NCBI GenBank assembly: GCA_030432565.1
Contig: JAUIGV010000012.1
Location: 62,001-126,000, forward strand
DNA length: 64,000 bases
Source of the DNA: Verrucomicrobiia bacterium
GTDB lineage: Bacteria; Verrucomicrobiota; Verrucomicrobiia; Verrucomicrobiales; Akkermansiaceae
Direction: 5' to 3'
The notes under the pieces are model-generated. The model did not search any database. It saw only the letters and a program-made list of their open reading frames with translations, and was not told the DNA's origin. Positions 25,310 to 34,939 of this stretch are shown here, piece by piece. Numbering within the stretch: position 1 is the stretch's first letter; every line of letters begins with the position of its first letter. The position numbers and the translations under genes were made by a program.

Positions 25310-28300
25310 ATGAACGTCCGTCCTTCTCCTCTGCCCCGTCTTTTTAAGTCAGTTCTCTTCAAATTCTTAGTTGCTCCCCTGTTACTTTCGGCGGCGGTCC
25401 GGGCCCAGGCTCCTAGCTTCTCAATGAATCTGTCGCCGGAGGCGGTCGGCGTTGGCAGCTGTGCCGAGCTCACCTTCGAGGTGCAGAATAACAGCGGTAA
25501 TTCGGTCAACGATCTCGCGTTCACGGTGAATCTCCCGGCCGGAGTGGCTCTGAGCAATCCCGCCAACCCGGTCAGCGACTGCGGTGGCATCTTCAATGCG
25601 GTGGATGGCGGCAGCACGATCACGCTGAGCGGCGGGTCAGTGGGTGCCAACGCAACCTGCTCCGCGAGCGTCGGAGTGACTCTTCTGGCGGAAGGGCCGT
25701 TCAACATCATCTCGGGTAACCTCACCTCGGATGCCGGCAACAGCGGGACCGCGAGCGTCTCGATTGGAATCCCCACGACCGGGCCCGCACTCGGCTTTAC
25801 CAAGTCGTTCTCCGAAAGTCCGGTGAGACTCGGAGGACAAACCACGCTGACTTACACCATCCAAAATCAATCTCAAACCGCTGCCGAAGGGATCTCCTTT
25901 AGCGATGACCTCTCGCCCGGAATCGTCGTTGCCAGCCAACCCAACATCATTAACAACTGCCCCGGAGCCACCCTGACTGCGATCGCAGGTTCCCAAACGA
26001 TCAATTTTAGCGGGGCTGGTCTCGCGGCCGGTCAAAGCTGCGTCATCACGGTCGATGTCGTGGGACTTGTGGCAGGACGGAACATCAGCATCTCCGGCGA
26101 TATTTCATCCAGCTTTCCGGGGGGAAATCCGGTTCCTTCCGGCCGGGCTTGTGGAGCTCTTGAGGTGATTCCATCCGAAAACCTCGCCGATATCTCCTTT
26201 TCAAAATCCTTCGTGGAAGACTCGGTCGATCCCGGCGGGACCACTGACCTCGTCTTCACCATCACCAACAACAGTCAAACGGAGACCTTCAACGACATCA
26301 CTTTTTCGGACGATCTCAACGCCATGCTTCCCGGTGCGGTGGCCACTAATCTGCCCGAAGAAGGGGGCTTCCTGGTCGATGCCAATTTCGACGGCTCGGG
26401 CTCTTCGGTTCTCGATTCTTCCTGGGACTATCTTGACCAACTTCAGAACGAAAACGGGCGGAACGATGGCTATCCCCTGGATGGATCCGGAAACGAATGG
26501 AACTCCGTCGCATTCAATCCGGTAACTTCCACCATCGGGCCGTGGGTCGCCGGAAACGCCCCTTTTCAGGCCGGCGATGTCGATGCCTTTCCCGCTGGAA
26601 CGCCGGCCGTTCTCGGAGGAATTGACGCAGCGGCCAACGGCGAAAATTTGGTCACCACCTACCTCTTCCGCAAGGAGTTCACTCTCGATGCCTCACAAGC
26701 CGGGATCAGCGATTGGTTGCTCGATTATGTCTTCGATGACGGAGCCATTGTTTACATCAACGGAATTGAGGTCTTCCGCAGCGCCGGCATGCCCGCCGGT
26801 CCGGTGACGACAACCACCCTTTCGGCACTCGGAGACGAGGTCAACCGAACCTCCAGCCAAGTCGATCTCTCGGGCGTTCTCGTGCAGGGATCAAACACGA
26901 TTGCGGTGGAACTTCACCAAACCACCCTCGACAGCAGCGATGCCGGATTCCTTCTCGATCTCCTTCCTGTTTCCAGTTCTCCAACCGCTGGCTTTAGCTA
27001 TTCTGACGATACCTTTGAAGGCACCAACGATGCCGGGGCCGCAAACGGCACCCTCAATCCGAACGGTGGATTTTCGGGTGGAGGCATCGACGTCACGGTG
27101 GGGGGCAAAAACTTCATCGCAGGCTTCTTTAACCCGCCAAGCTCGGGCGGCTGGGCCAGGACTTTTACCGTCAACGAAGCAGGCTCCATTGAGGTGAGCC
27201 TTCGCTACCGTCTCCTTCTCGATGAGACCTACGAAGGCAATGAGTTCGGCCAGGCTTTGCTGGAGATCGATGGAGTCCGTTACGGAAATAGCGCCAACAA
27301 CTCGCTCGCCCAGTTGAATGGTGGAGCAGGAGTTGACCAGGATTCGGGGTGGCAGGTTTATTCCACCACCATTTTTCTAGCAGCGGGCGAGCACACCATT
27401 TTGATGGGAGCTTATAACAATCAATCGAACTCCGGAACGGAAGTGACCCAAGTCTTTTTTGACGACATCCAGATCGGAACTCCCTTGAGACCTGCGGCGG
27501 TTTGCGGACCAAACTCACAAATCGTTGGGAGCGATGTCCTCACCTTCACCGGCGGCCAACTCGCCCCCGGCCAATCGTGTTCCTTCCGGGTCGGCGTGAG
27601 TGTCCCGCCTTCCGCTCCCTTCGGAGACTACGAAAACAAAACCAGCCTCATCTCCACCGTGGTCGGGGGACGGTCTTTAGTTGGCTTCCCGGCAACAGAC
27701 ACCCTCAATGTGGTGCCGGTGCCACCCACTTTCACAAGCTCATTCTCCCCGGCCGAAATTCCCGCAAACGGGACCAGCACCCTGACCTTCGTCATCGACA
27801 ACCGGAGCAGCCAGGTAGCTGCGACAGACGTGACCTTCTCCACGTCCCTTCCCGATGGCATGGTGATCGCCGAAGAACCCGGGGCATCCTCGACCTGCGG
27901 AGGAAGCATTACCGCACTCTCTGGATTCAATTCCTTCAACTTCTCCGGCGGGACCATCGCGGCCGGTCAAATTTGCACCGTAACCGTCAATGTCACCGGA
28001 CAAACCAGCGGCGAACTCATCACCACAAGCGGGCCTCTCGTGTCCTCGCTCGGCGACAGCGGAACCAACACGGCCACGCTCACGGTCAGTCCTCCGCCGA
28101 CCTTCAGCATGTCCTTTGCTCCGGACGAGATTAACGCGGGTCAGGTTTCAACGCTGACCTTCGTCATCGATAACGGCGCTTCACAACTCCCGGCCACCAA
28201 CCTCAATCTGACCCACGAATTGCCGGACGGCCTGATTATCGCGAATCCCTCCAACGCCAGCACCACCTGCCAGGGCGGAACTCTCATTGCGATCTCCGGG

Positions 28301-30610
28301 ACCGATCAGATTTCCTACTCCGGAGGAACCGTTCCCGCCGGGCAAACCTGCACCGTCACCGTCGGAGTGACCAGCAGCGAAGGAGGCGACTTTTTAAACA
28401 CCACCGAAGAACTCACCAGCTCGCTTGGCAACAGCGGCACGGCAAGTGATTCACTGGAAGTGCAAGCCGCGGTTTCGATTGCTCTCAACGTTACGGGATC
28501 CACCCCAACCGTGGTCGCCGGATCGGGCACGGCAAACCTAGGCTATGTCGTTGTTGTCACCAACAACGGACCTTCCACCGCCACCAATCTCGTCATCGAT
28601 TTCGCCGAGACCCTTCCTCCCGGAGTGATCGCCGGAAATGCCCTCGCTGGCGTGGGCACCTTCGAGCAATCAACCTGGTCCATTCCCGCCCTGGCAACCG
28701 GAGGACAGGCCACTCTCGGAATCACTTACACCGTCCCGCAAAACACCCGGCCCGGCACCGACTCGATTGTAGGCACCGCCACTTTGACTTCGGTCGATCA
28801 ATTCAATCTCAACCAAGCCAACAACTCCGCCACTGCTCCCACATCGGTAAGCAACGTCTTCGACATCGCACTCACCAAAATGGAATCGATCGATCCTGTC
28901 TTGGCAGATTCCGGACCGGGCAACCTGGTTTACACCGTGACCGCTTCCAACAGCGGACCTTCCAATGCCTCCAACGTCAGCATCCGTGAAGTACTCAACC
29001 TGCCGGCTGGCGTCACCGTGCAATCAATCGTCCCGGGCAATGGAACATTCACTCCGGAAAACGATCCCAACGGGCTCTGGACCCTAAACCTGCCCGTGGG
29101 AGAAACCGAAACCCTGACCATCACTCTAGACGTCGATGCCAATGCGCCGGACAACGGAACGATTGGCACGACCACCAGTCTCGAGTCGGCTTCAGGAACC
29201 GACAGCAACAGCACCAACAACTCGGTCACCGAAACCACCACCATCATTGCCGGAGTCGATTTGATCGTCACCAGAACCGGGTCCGATGATCCCGTGGTTG
29301 CCGGTTCCGGGAGTGGCAATCTGAGCTACCTCATCGAAGTCACCAACGAGGGACCGCTCGCTGCCAGCGGACTTGAGCTGGCCGATGTTCTCACGTTTGG
29401 AGACGGCATCGTCATCGATTCTGTGACTCCAAGCATTGGCACTTTTGAAAATCAAACCTGGACAGTGGGCGACCTCGCGGTCGGCGCCACCGAATCCCTC
29501 GAGGTCATCGTGACCGTAGGTCCATCGGCCCAAGCCGCCTCACCCGGATTCACCAGCGTCTCCTCGGTCAGCGCCGTGGACCAGGCCCAGATTAACACCG
29601 GCGACGAATCGGTCACCGCCAACCGGGACATCACCCGCGAAGTCGATCTAACCATCTCGGTCGAAAGCTCACGCGACCCGGTCCTTGCCGGATTCAACCT
29701 TCCTCAAAATCTCTTCCACACCCTGACTGTCACCAACCAGGGACCCAGTGATGCTTCCGGAGTCAGCTTGAACGTCAGTGAAGTCCTGCCCGAAGGTGCG
29801 ACCGTCGACTCCATCAGCCCGGCAAACGGAACCACATTTGCCGACTCGGTTTGGTCAGTGGGCGATCTCAGCGTTGGGAATTCCACCTCCATCATCTACT
29901 ACTTCCGGGTTCCCGGATCAGTGACCGGTGGTGTCGATCTCATCTCGAACCAAGCCTCGGTCAACACAACCAACGAACCACTCCTCAACCCCGACGATGA
30001 CATCGGCTCCATTGCGACCGACATCGTCAGCCCCGCGAGCACCAACATCGCAGGCGGCGACATCGTGCTCGATTTCCAAACCGGCCTCTTCAAGCAGACC
30101 GTCACCATCACCAACAACAACCCCGGAGCGCTTCCTGCCTTCCGGGTGCTGGTCGGAGGTCTTCCCGCAGGAGTCACCGTCGCCAACGCGCAGGGGGAAA
30201 TCCTTGGCAACTCCTTCCTTCTGTTCAATCAGCCACTTGCGAGCGGCGAGAATATCGAGCTTACCGTCGAATACCTTCAGGCCGATGCCTCGGGAGGATT
30301 TGAGCCCACCTTCGAAATCGAGCTACTCGACGCAGTCGAAAATCAAAACGCCGGGGAAGGAGTCGAAGTGGACCGCTGCGAGGTGCTGGCCAATGGCGAT
30401 GTCCTGATCGAATTCCCATCTGAAATCGGCGCAATCTACACCGTGCAATACAGCCAGAACGGTGAGGCCTGGGCCAACGTCGTTCCGGACATCACGGCCG
30501 GAGGAACGCGATTGCAATGGATCGATAATGGCCCGCCCAAAACCGCCAGCCATCCGTCCGGTGAAAAACTCCGCCTCTACCGGGTCATCAAAAGAGATGC
30601 CGACAAATAA
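25310..30610 (+). CDS. Giant secreted DUF11-type repeat protein (putative adhesin)
   Basis: 1766 residues. Residues 1-32 are the signal peptide (VAPLLLSAAVRAQA cleavage region). About five ~125-residue Ig-like repeats follow (approx. 34-150, 155-285, 290-815 interrupted, 803-928, 930-1054); each has a Cys after '...P' and a second Cys in 'AGQ.C.vtV', suggesting one disulfide per repeat. The third is split by ~375 foreign residues (~354-727) that carry two jelly-roll-like domains. Four DUF11 repeats occupy ~1055-1578, marked by '.VTNNGPS.A.NV' (e.g. VVVTNNGPSTATNLVIDFAE). The C-terminus (GAIYTVQYSQNGEAWANVVP ... LYRVIKRD) is the shared C-terminal module. Such proteins form long rods on the cell surface or are secreted; adhesion or matrix building is inferred. 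It is co-oriented with an outer-membrane barrel gene 18 bp downstream. Confidence 0.9.
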   Translation: MNVRPSPLPRLFKSVLFKFLVAPLLLSAAVRAQAPSFSMNLSPEAVGVGSCAELTFEVQNNSGNSVNDLAFTVNLPAGVALSNPANPVSDCGGIFNAVDGGSTITLSGGSVGANATCSASVGVTLLAEGPFNIISGNLTSDAGNSGTASVSIGIPTTGPALGFTKSFSESPVRLGGQTTLTYTIQNQSQTAAEGISFSDDLSPGIVVASQPNIINNCPGATLTAIAGSQTINFSGAGLAAGQSCVITVDVVGLVAGRNISISGDISSSFPGGNPVPSGRACGALEVIPSENLADISFSKSFVEDSVDPGGTTDLVFTITNNSQTETFNDITFSDDLNAMLPGAVATNLPEEGGFLVDANFDGSGSSVLDSSWDYLDQLQNENGRNDGYPLDGSGNEWNSVAFNPVTSTIGPWVAGNAPFQAGDVDAFPAGTPAVLGGIDAAANGENLVTTYLFRKEFTLDASQAGISDWLLDYVFDDGAIVYINGIEVFRSAGMPAGPVTTTTLSALGDEVNRTSSQVDLSGVLVQGSNTIAVELHQTTLDSSDAGFLLDLLPVSSSPTAGFSYSDDTFEGTNDAGAANGTLNPNGGFSGGGIDVTVGGKNFIAGFFNPPSSGGWARTFTVNEAGSIEVSLRYRLLLDETYEGNEFGQALLEIDGVRYGNSANNSLAQLNGGAGVDQDSGWQVYSTTIFLAAGEHTILMGAYNNQSNSGTEVTQVFFDDIQIGTPLRPAAVCGPNSQIVGSDVLTFTGGQLAPGQSCSFRVGVSVPPSAPFGDYENKTSLISTVVGGRSLVGFPATDTLNVVPVPPTFTSSFSPAEIPANGTSTLTFVIDNRSSQVAATDVTFSTSLPDGMVIAEEPGASSTCGGSITALSGFNSFNFSGGTIAAGQICTVTVNVTGQTSGELITTSGPLVSSLGDSGTNTATLTVSPPPTFSMSFAPDEINAGQVSTLTFVIDNGASQLPATNLNLTHELPDGLIIANPSNASTTCQGGTLIAISGTDQISYSGGTVPAGQTCTVTVGVTSSEGGDFLNTTEELTSSLGNSGTASDSLEVQAAVSIALNVTGSTPTVVAGSGTANLGYVVVVTNNGPSTATNLVIDFAETLPPGVIAGNALAGVGTFEQSTWSIPALATGGQATLGITYTVPQNTRPGTDSIVGTATLTSVDQFNLNQANNSATAPTSVSNVFDIALTKMESIDPVLADSGPGNLVYTVTASNSGPSNASNVSIREVLNLPAGVTVQSIVPGNGTFTPENDPNGLWTLNLPVGETETLTITLDVDANAPDNGTIGTTTSLESASGTDSNSTNNSVTETTTIIAGVDLIVTRTGSDDPVVAGSGSGNLSYLIEVTNEGPLAASGLELADVLTFGDGIVIDSVTPSIGTFENQTWTVGDLAVGATESLEVIVTVGPSAQAASPGFTSVSSVSAVDQAQINTGDESVTANRDITREVDLTISVESSRDPVLAGFNLPQNLFHTLTVTNQGPSDASGVSLNVSEVLPEGATVDSISPANGTTFADSVWSVGDLSVGNSTSIIYYFRVPGSVTGGVDLISNQASVNTTNEPLLNPDDDIGSIATDIVSPASTNIAGGDIVLDFQTGLFKQTVTITNNNPGALPAFRVLVGGLPAGVTVANAQGEILGNSFLLFNQPLASGENIELTVEYLQADASGGFEPTFEIELLDAVENQNAGEGVEVDRCEVLANGDVLIEFPSEIGAIYTVQYSQNGEAWANVVPDITAGGTRLQWIDNGPPKTASHPSGEKLRLYRVIKRDADK

Positions 30611-30628
30611 TCCCAACACTTTTTTATC

Positions 30629-31894
30629 ATGAACCTTAAATTCAGATTCGCATCCTTCGCCCTCAGTGTCCTGCCCGTCGCGGCCGGAGACGATGTCATT
30701 TCATCCGCCAAGAGCGGGCTCGATTCTTCCAAGAGCGGGCTTTACTCTGCCAAAGGTGGGCTCGACTCCGCAAAAAGCGGGCTTGATTCAGCGAAAGGAG
30801 TCATCGAGCAAATCCCGCCAGCCTCTGGCTCAAAAACCCGATGGACTTTCGGTGGAGGAATTTCGTGGCGCAAGATCGGTGCCATCGATTTTAATACGAA
30901 AGAAACCGGTCTGACCGCGCCCGGCGTTTTTGGAAACAACTCCTTCACCCAACCCGCCGGAATCGGAGCGGCAACCGGCGCAAGTTCCCGGACCTATGAC
31001 AATGGTTTCGTAAACCCGGGGCCCCGCACTCCCGCCACCGGCAGAACGAGCGACTACGAATACCAAACTCAAGATCAGTTGCAGGGCAATAGCCTCGTGA
31101 TGTCAGCCACCGGAGGAGAACGCCGGGTCATTGAACAGACTGCGGCTTCATCACCCACCGGATGGAGCGAGGGTGATGATTGGGAAATCTCCCCGTATCT
31201 CAGTTTGAGTCGACTCACCGACATCGGAAACGGCTGGAGCGTTGGACCATCCTTCAACTTTAGCTTCACTGATATCGGTGGCAGCCGGGGAGGATTGAAC
31301 ACCTTCAACGCCAACGAACGTCGCAACATTTTTGACGTCAGAGCAATCGATCGCTTCGACTCCACCGGCCTTATTCTTCCCAATGCTCCTTATACCGGAT
31401 CACCGGGCGCCATTGCGCCCCTGCTTCCCGCAGAGCCTGCCGGACGCACCTTCGAGGACACCTTGCGATCCACCGATACCGCGCTCTTTAGTGATTCGAT
31501 CAACGAATCACTCGACATCAACTTATTTGGATTCTCACTCGGAGCCAGTGCCGTCTATCAAACTGATGGCCGCTTCTTCGCCGGAGTCGGCACCGGCCTC
31601 GTCTTGAACATCGCCGACTGGGACGCGAGCCGCAGCGACCAACTCATCCAGATCACCAACGGCGGCGCTCCCATGCAAATCAGCTCCGCCGGCTTCCGCA
31701 ACTCCGGAACCGACGTCCTCTTCGGATACTACCTGCAAGGATCCGTGGGCTATCAAATCAACGACTCCTGGTCGGTCGAAGCCAACGCCCGCTACGACTG
31801 GAACGAATCCCTCCGCGAGTCCGTCGGCGGGAGTGACTTTGATGTCGACCTCACCGGCCTGACCCTTGGGATCGGTGCGAACTACTCGTTCTAA
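30629..31894 (+). CDS. Predicted outer-membrane beta-barrel with N-terminal heptad repeats
   Basis: 421 residues. A signal peptide ends near VAAG (residue 20). Residues 26-60 are five in-register heptads of the type SAKSGLD (SAKSGLD, SSKSGLY, SAKGGLD, SAKSGLD, SAKGVIE), which could form a short coiled coil or helix in the periplasm. The rest is barrel-like: alternating strands such as TRWTFGGGISWRKIG, ISPYLSLSRLTDIGNGWSVG, PSFNFSFTDIGG, LFGFSLGASAVYQTDGRFFA, LFGYYLQGSVGYQINDSWSV, and a C-terminal GLTLGIGANYSF ending in Phe, the usual insertion signal for the BAM machinery. It starts 18 bp after the giant DUF11 protein and is probably co-transcribed, so it may anchor or export that protein. 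No known family is recognised. Confidence 0.82.
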   Translation: MNLKFRFASFALSVLPVAAGDDVISSAKSGLDSSKSGLYSAKGGLDSAKSGLDSAKGVIEQIPPASGSKTRWTFGGGISWRKIGAIDFNTKETGLTAPGVFGNNSFTQPAGIGAATGASSRTYDNGFVNPGPRTPATGRTSDYEYQTQDQLQGNSLVMSATGGERRVIEQTAASSPTGWSEGDDWEISPYLSLSRLTDIGNGWSVGPSFNFSFTDIGGSRGGLNTFNANERRNIFDVRAIDRFDSTGLILPNAPYTGSPGAIAPLLPAEPAGRTFEDTLRSTDTALFSDSINESLDINLFGFSLGASAVYQTDGRFFAGVGTGLVLNIADWDASRSDQLIQITNGGAPMQISSAGFRNSGTDVLFGYYLQGSVGYQINDSWSVEANARYDWNESLRESVGGSDFDVDLTGLTLGIGANYSF

Positions 31895-32121
31895 ATAGAA
31901 CAGCAAAGGGCAACTCCACCCCCGCAAAGGGGCAAAACAAAGCAAGCCGGGCACCGCCTTGGGCTTTCTATTCGCGAACCAAGAAAGCGGCTGAAGGCGC
32001 GAGCCGAGGCGTCACAAGAAGAGAGAATCTCACACGTCCCATGTTGCCTCTGACCAACAAAACCCGCCCTTGTTCGATTTTGGTGGCTGATAACTCCAGC
32101 GCCCCGGTTTGTATGAACCGC
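31895..32121. other. Intergenic region between convergent genes
   Basis: 227 bp without a convincing gene. GTTCTA-AA-TAGAAC overlaps the barrel-gene stop codon and CCCC-GCAAA-GGGG follows at ~31923; either may end transcription. On the minus strand an open frame continues past the esterase stop (GRVLLVRGNMGRVRFSLLVT) but has no start of its own; a relic is possible. Confidence 0.4.
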
Positions 32122-33300
32122 CTACCTTCTTTTTTCAAGTTCCACCAACGTGTCGGCGAAGGCCTTCCCGATTTGGGCAAAGAACTTGGCCGAGCCGTGA
32201 TAGTGGAAGCCACGATTCGAGATTCCATTGTCCAGAATGAACAGTTCGTCCTCCGAGAGGCTGGCTTCAATTTTGGCACGCTTGGCCTCCTCAAGTTTGG
32301 CCGCGTCCTTCTTCCAGTCCCCTCCCTCTTTTTTCTTCTCCTTTAACTCCTTTTCTCTCTTCGAAAATTCCTTGTTGAGGGCGCCGACCTTGGCCTGCAC
32401 GGCGTCGATTTCAACGGGCCAGTATTCGTGGGTAAAAACGTTGGCCACGTTTCCTTTGAACTCATCCATTCCGGCCGGGGCAGCCATGGCCTTGCGAAAG
32501 GCTTCGGTGCCATCACCCGAGGTCGCACCCCCGGTTCCAAGCACGCCAACGACAAAGGGGAGCTTGGGAGCCGAAAGGTCCTTGCGAACGTCGCGAATGA
32601 AGCAGGATAAGAGACGGCTGTATTCCGAATAGTCTTTGAGGCCCTTTTTGCCATCCGGAGCCGTCATCACGGGGTAGCGTCCCACGAGGTCGTTGAAACC
32701 CTGAAACCAAACGAAGCCGGCAAGCTCGTAGCCTTCCTTTGAATCGTATCCCGGATAGACCTTCGCTGGATCGGCAAGGACTTCTTTCACGTGCTCGACC
32801 AGCAGCTTGTAGTAGCGACCGGCTTTTGCTTTCGCCTTTTCGTCCTCCGGCTCTCCACCGCTGGGCGGGCGAAAGTCTACCTGCAGACTCTTGCCACCCC
32901 AGGCATCCTTGATCAAAAGAATGGGCTCGCCCTGGTGCTCGTGCATCGTGATTCCAAAGGTGAATTCAGGGCCAATTTTCCCGGTCCCAATATGATGCTG
33001 ACTCCCAAATCCGGCCGTGAGTTTTCCGGAACGTTTCCCGACGGGATCACCGGAAAAATTTCCGTAGGAATAAGCGATCCAGACATCATCGCACACCACC
33101 GGCTTCCCATCCGGGCCAACCATTTTTTTGTAAAGCCCTGCTGTTTTCGGATCCGAGGCGATGGCCGGGAAGGTCCGGGTCTGGGCGTGCCCTTCCATGT
33201 TTGACTGACCACAAAGGATGTATACCTTGAGAGGCTTGGCATTCGCAGTCGCTGCAAAAAGAAGCAGTCCCAGAATAGAGATTCGTTGAGTGATGGTCAT
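32122..33300 (-). CDS. Sialate O-acetylesterase-like (SASA family) hydrolase, secreted
   Basis: About 392 residues from the ATG at 33300, with a signal peptide (MTITQRISILGLLLFAATANA). Right after it stands KVYILCGQSNMEGHA; GQSNMEG is the nucleophile motif (Ser) of SGNH/SASA carbohydrate esterases. IGTGKIGPEFTFGITMHEHQ, PILLIKDAWGGKSL, FVWFQGFNDLVGRYPVM and the late FHYHGSAKFFAQIGKAFADT supply the further family blocks, including the terminal catalytic His region. Residues ~320-360 (KEFSKREKELKEKKKEGGDW) form an unusual lysine/glutamate-rich helix inserted before the last block. These enzymes deacetylate sialic acids or plant and algal polysaccharides; the substrate is not evident. Confidence 0.9.
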   Translation of the reverse strand: MTITQRISILGLLLFAATANAKPLKVYILCGQSNMEGHAQTRTFPAIASDPKTAGLYKKMVGPDGKPVVCDDVWIAYSYGNFSGDPVGKRSGKLTAGFGSQHHIGTGKIGPEFTFGITMHEHQGEPILLIKDAWGGKSLQVDFRPPSGGEPEDEKAKAKAGRYYKLLVEHVKEVLADPAKVYPGYDSKEGYELAGFVWFQGFNDLVGRYPVMTAPDGKKGLKDYSEYSRLLSCFIRDVRKDLSAPKLPFVVGVLGTGGATSGDGTEAFRKAMAAPAGMDEFKGNVANVFTHEYWPVEIDAVQAKVGALNKEFSKREKELKEKKKEGGDWKKDAAKLEEAKRAKIEASLSEDELFILDNGISNRGFHYHGSAKFFAQIGKAFADTLVELEKRR

Positions 33301-33471
33301 GGTGGGAGTGACCATACATGGAAAGATCCGGAAATCTTACTTCACCGGACATGCAAGAACAAGCAGGCGCCCCCCCCGAAAAGGCCACAAAAAAGGAGTC
33401 CTCCCCACCGTGGAAAGGAACTCCGGAAAATTTAATCCGCTCCATCAGAGCGAACTGGCGATCGAATCCTA

Positions 33472-33681
33472 TCAGGACTCCTTGGCTGCGCACTCTTTTG
33501 CCACTTTGGCAGGATGCTTCAGCTTGTCGCGAACGTCTTTCGGGGTCATGGCTGCCACAGTTGCTTCGTCCATGCCCAGAGCGACAAGGCGCTTCCGGTG
33601 ATCGCTCTGACGCTTGTTGCGGGCGGCGTTCGACTTGGTGGGGCGATTTCTGTTTTTGTTGCGAGCTTGTGTTGAGGCCAT
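33472..33681 (-). CDS. Small basic conserved protein, 69 residues
   Basis: Strongly basic N-terminal half (MASTQARNKNRNRPTKSNAA, then RNKRQSDHRKRL) followed by a helical half (GMDEATVAAMTPKDVRDKLK, HPAKVAKECAAKES). No signal peptide or membrane helix. The composition suggests a nucleic-acid-binding protein. I do not recognise a named family. It has its own frame between two unrelated genes and looks intact. Confidence 0.62.
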   Translation of the reverse strand: MASTQARNKNRNRPTKSNAARNKRQSDHRKRLVALGMDEATVAAMTPKDVRDKLKHPAKVAKECAAKES

Positions 33682-33911
33682 GGTCGTATTTGGTTTCTAG
33701 CTGAAAGAAGGTGGGAAATTCCTATCGATTGACGTGATCAATCCCGGAAACGAGACCCGTTTAGGTTCGAAGACGCTGCCGGTCAACTGGAATCCTGTGA
33801 ATAAGTGCCACACCACTGGAGCAGTTCTTTAATATCTTTTAAGCATCTCTGTCGAAATAACGCTTCTTTGATTGCCCTGTAAGTCTCCCGTTTTAGGCTC
33901 AACCACAACCG

Positions 33912-34901
33912 ATGAAACGTCGCCACTTTCTATCCACCTCCGCCGCGGCAGGAGTCGTCGGCTCGGTATCTCACGCCCGGAACGGTCCCAAAGATCTTCG
34001 CCGGGCCGGATTCATGGGAATCGCAAAGGCCGGGAAGGACCTACCCCGGACCGCGAAACTCAAGGTGGCCGGCGACGAGTTGCGCATCCTGCAGTTCACC
34101 GACATCCATTTCTTTTGTGACCGCGAGCGCTTTGGCGAAAAGGCGGACTTACAGACGGTCGACGACATGAAGCGCATGATCGAAAACACCAGCCCGCACC
34201 TCCTTGCCATCACCGGCGACCTCTGGAGCGACAACCCGCGCGGCCAGGGCCAGAAGTTCTTCGAATACGCGCTCGAAAAGATCACCTCGTTGGGAAAACC
34301 CTGGCTCTTCAACTGGGGAAATCATGACCGGCTCGATGACTACGCCACTGCCCAGGTCACGCTGACCGAAGCCAAAAACAGCCTTTATCGTGGTGGTCAT
34401 GACGGAGGGAATTACCGCATCTCCATCAATGGTGACGACGACCGCCAGCTCATGGAGCTCCTCTGCCTCAACACCACCACACAAGGCGTGCAAGCAGGCC
34501 AGGAAAGATGGCTCACCATGCAGAAGCCCGCCGCCTCGCCGGTGCTCTGCTTTCTCCATATTCCCCTCCTCCAATACGATACCGTCTGGCAGAAAAAACT
34601 CGCGAAAGGCATTTTCAAGGAGCCGGTTTGCACTTACGGCGAAGATGGAAGCGCCATCGCAAAGCTCAAAAGGTTTGGCGACGTGAAAGCTTGTTTCTGC
34701 GGTCACGATCACGTGAACGACTACAGCGGAAACTGGGATGGAATCGAAATGGTTTACGGTCGCGCCACCGGACACGCCGGATACGGAGCCAACAAATTAA
34801 AGAAAGGCGGCAAACTCATCACCGCCAAACTCAACGACCCAAAGAAAAACTGCACCTGGAAGACCGTCTTTGCCGACGGATCCGATTGGTCGCCGGAGTG
34901 A
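33912..34901 (+). CDS. Exported calcineurin-like metallophosphoesterase
   Basis: 329 residues. The N-terminus MKRRHFLSTSAAAGVVGSVS has an RR-H-FLS motif and a short hydrophobic core, consistent with a Tat leader. The phosphoesterase metal ligands are all present in order: RILQFTDIHFF (D-x-H), LLAITGDLWSDNPRG (GD), LFNWGNHDRLDDYA (GNHD), PVLCFLHIPLL (H), and VKACFCGHDHVNDYSG (GHDH). This makes it a dinuclear metallophosphoesterase of the purple-acid-phosphatase-like group; such exported enzymes release phosphate from organic esters. It is convergent with the sulfatase-fold gene. Substrate is unknown. Confidence 0.92.
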   Translation: MKRRHFLSTSAAAGVVGSVSHARNGPKDLRRAGFMGIAKAGKDLPRTAKLKVAGDELRILQFTDIHFFCDRERFGEKADLQTVDDMKRMIENTSPHLLAITGDLWSDNPRGQGQKFFEYALEKITSLGKPWLFNWGNHDRLDDYATAQVTLTEAKNSLYRGGHDGGNYRISINGDDDRQLMELLCLNTTTQGVQAGQERWLTMQKPAASPVLCFLHIPLLQYDTVWQKKLAKGIFKEPVCTYGEDGSAIAKLKRFGDVKACFCGHDHVNDYSGNWDGIEMVYGRATGHAGYGANKLKKGGKLITAKLNDPKKNCTWKTVFADGSDWSPE

Positions 34902-34939
34902 CGATATCGCGGGATGATGGAATCAGCCCGGGATGAAAG

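Noticed and set aside
31968-32121. Minus-strand frame continuing past the SASA esterase stop (LLVRGNMGRVRFSLLVTPRL)
   Set aside because: It looks somewhat protein-like, but it has no start codon of its own in free sequence, and the loose resemblance to macroglobulin-type segments is too weak to call.
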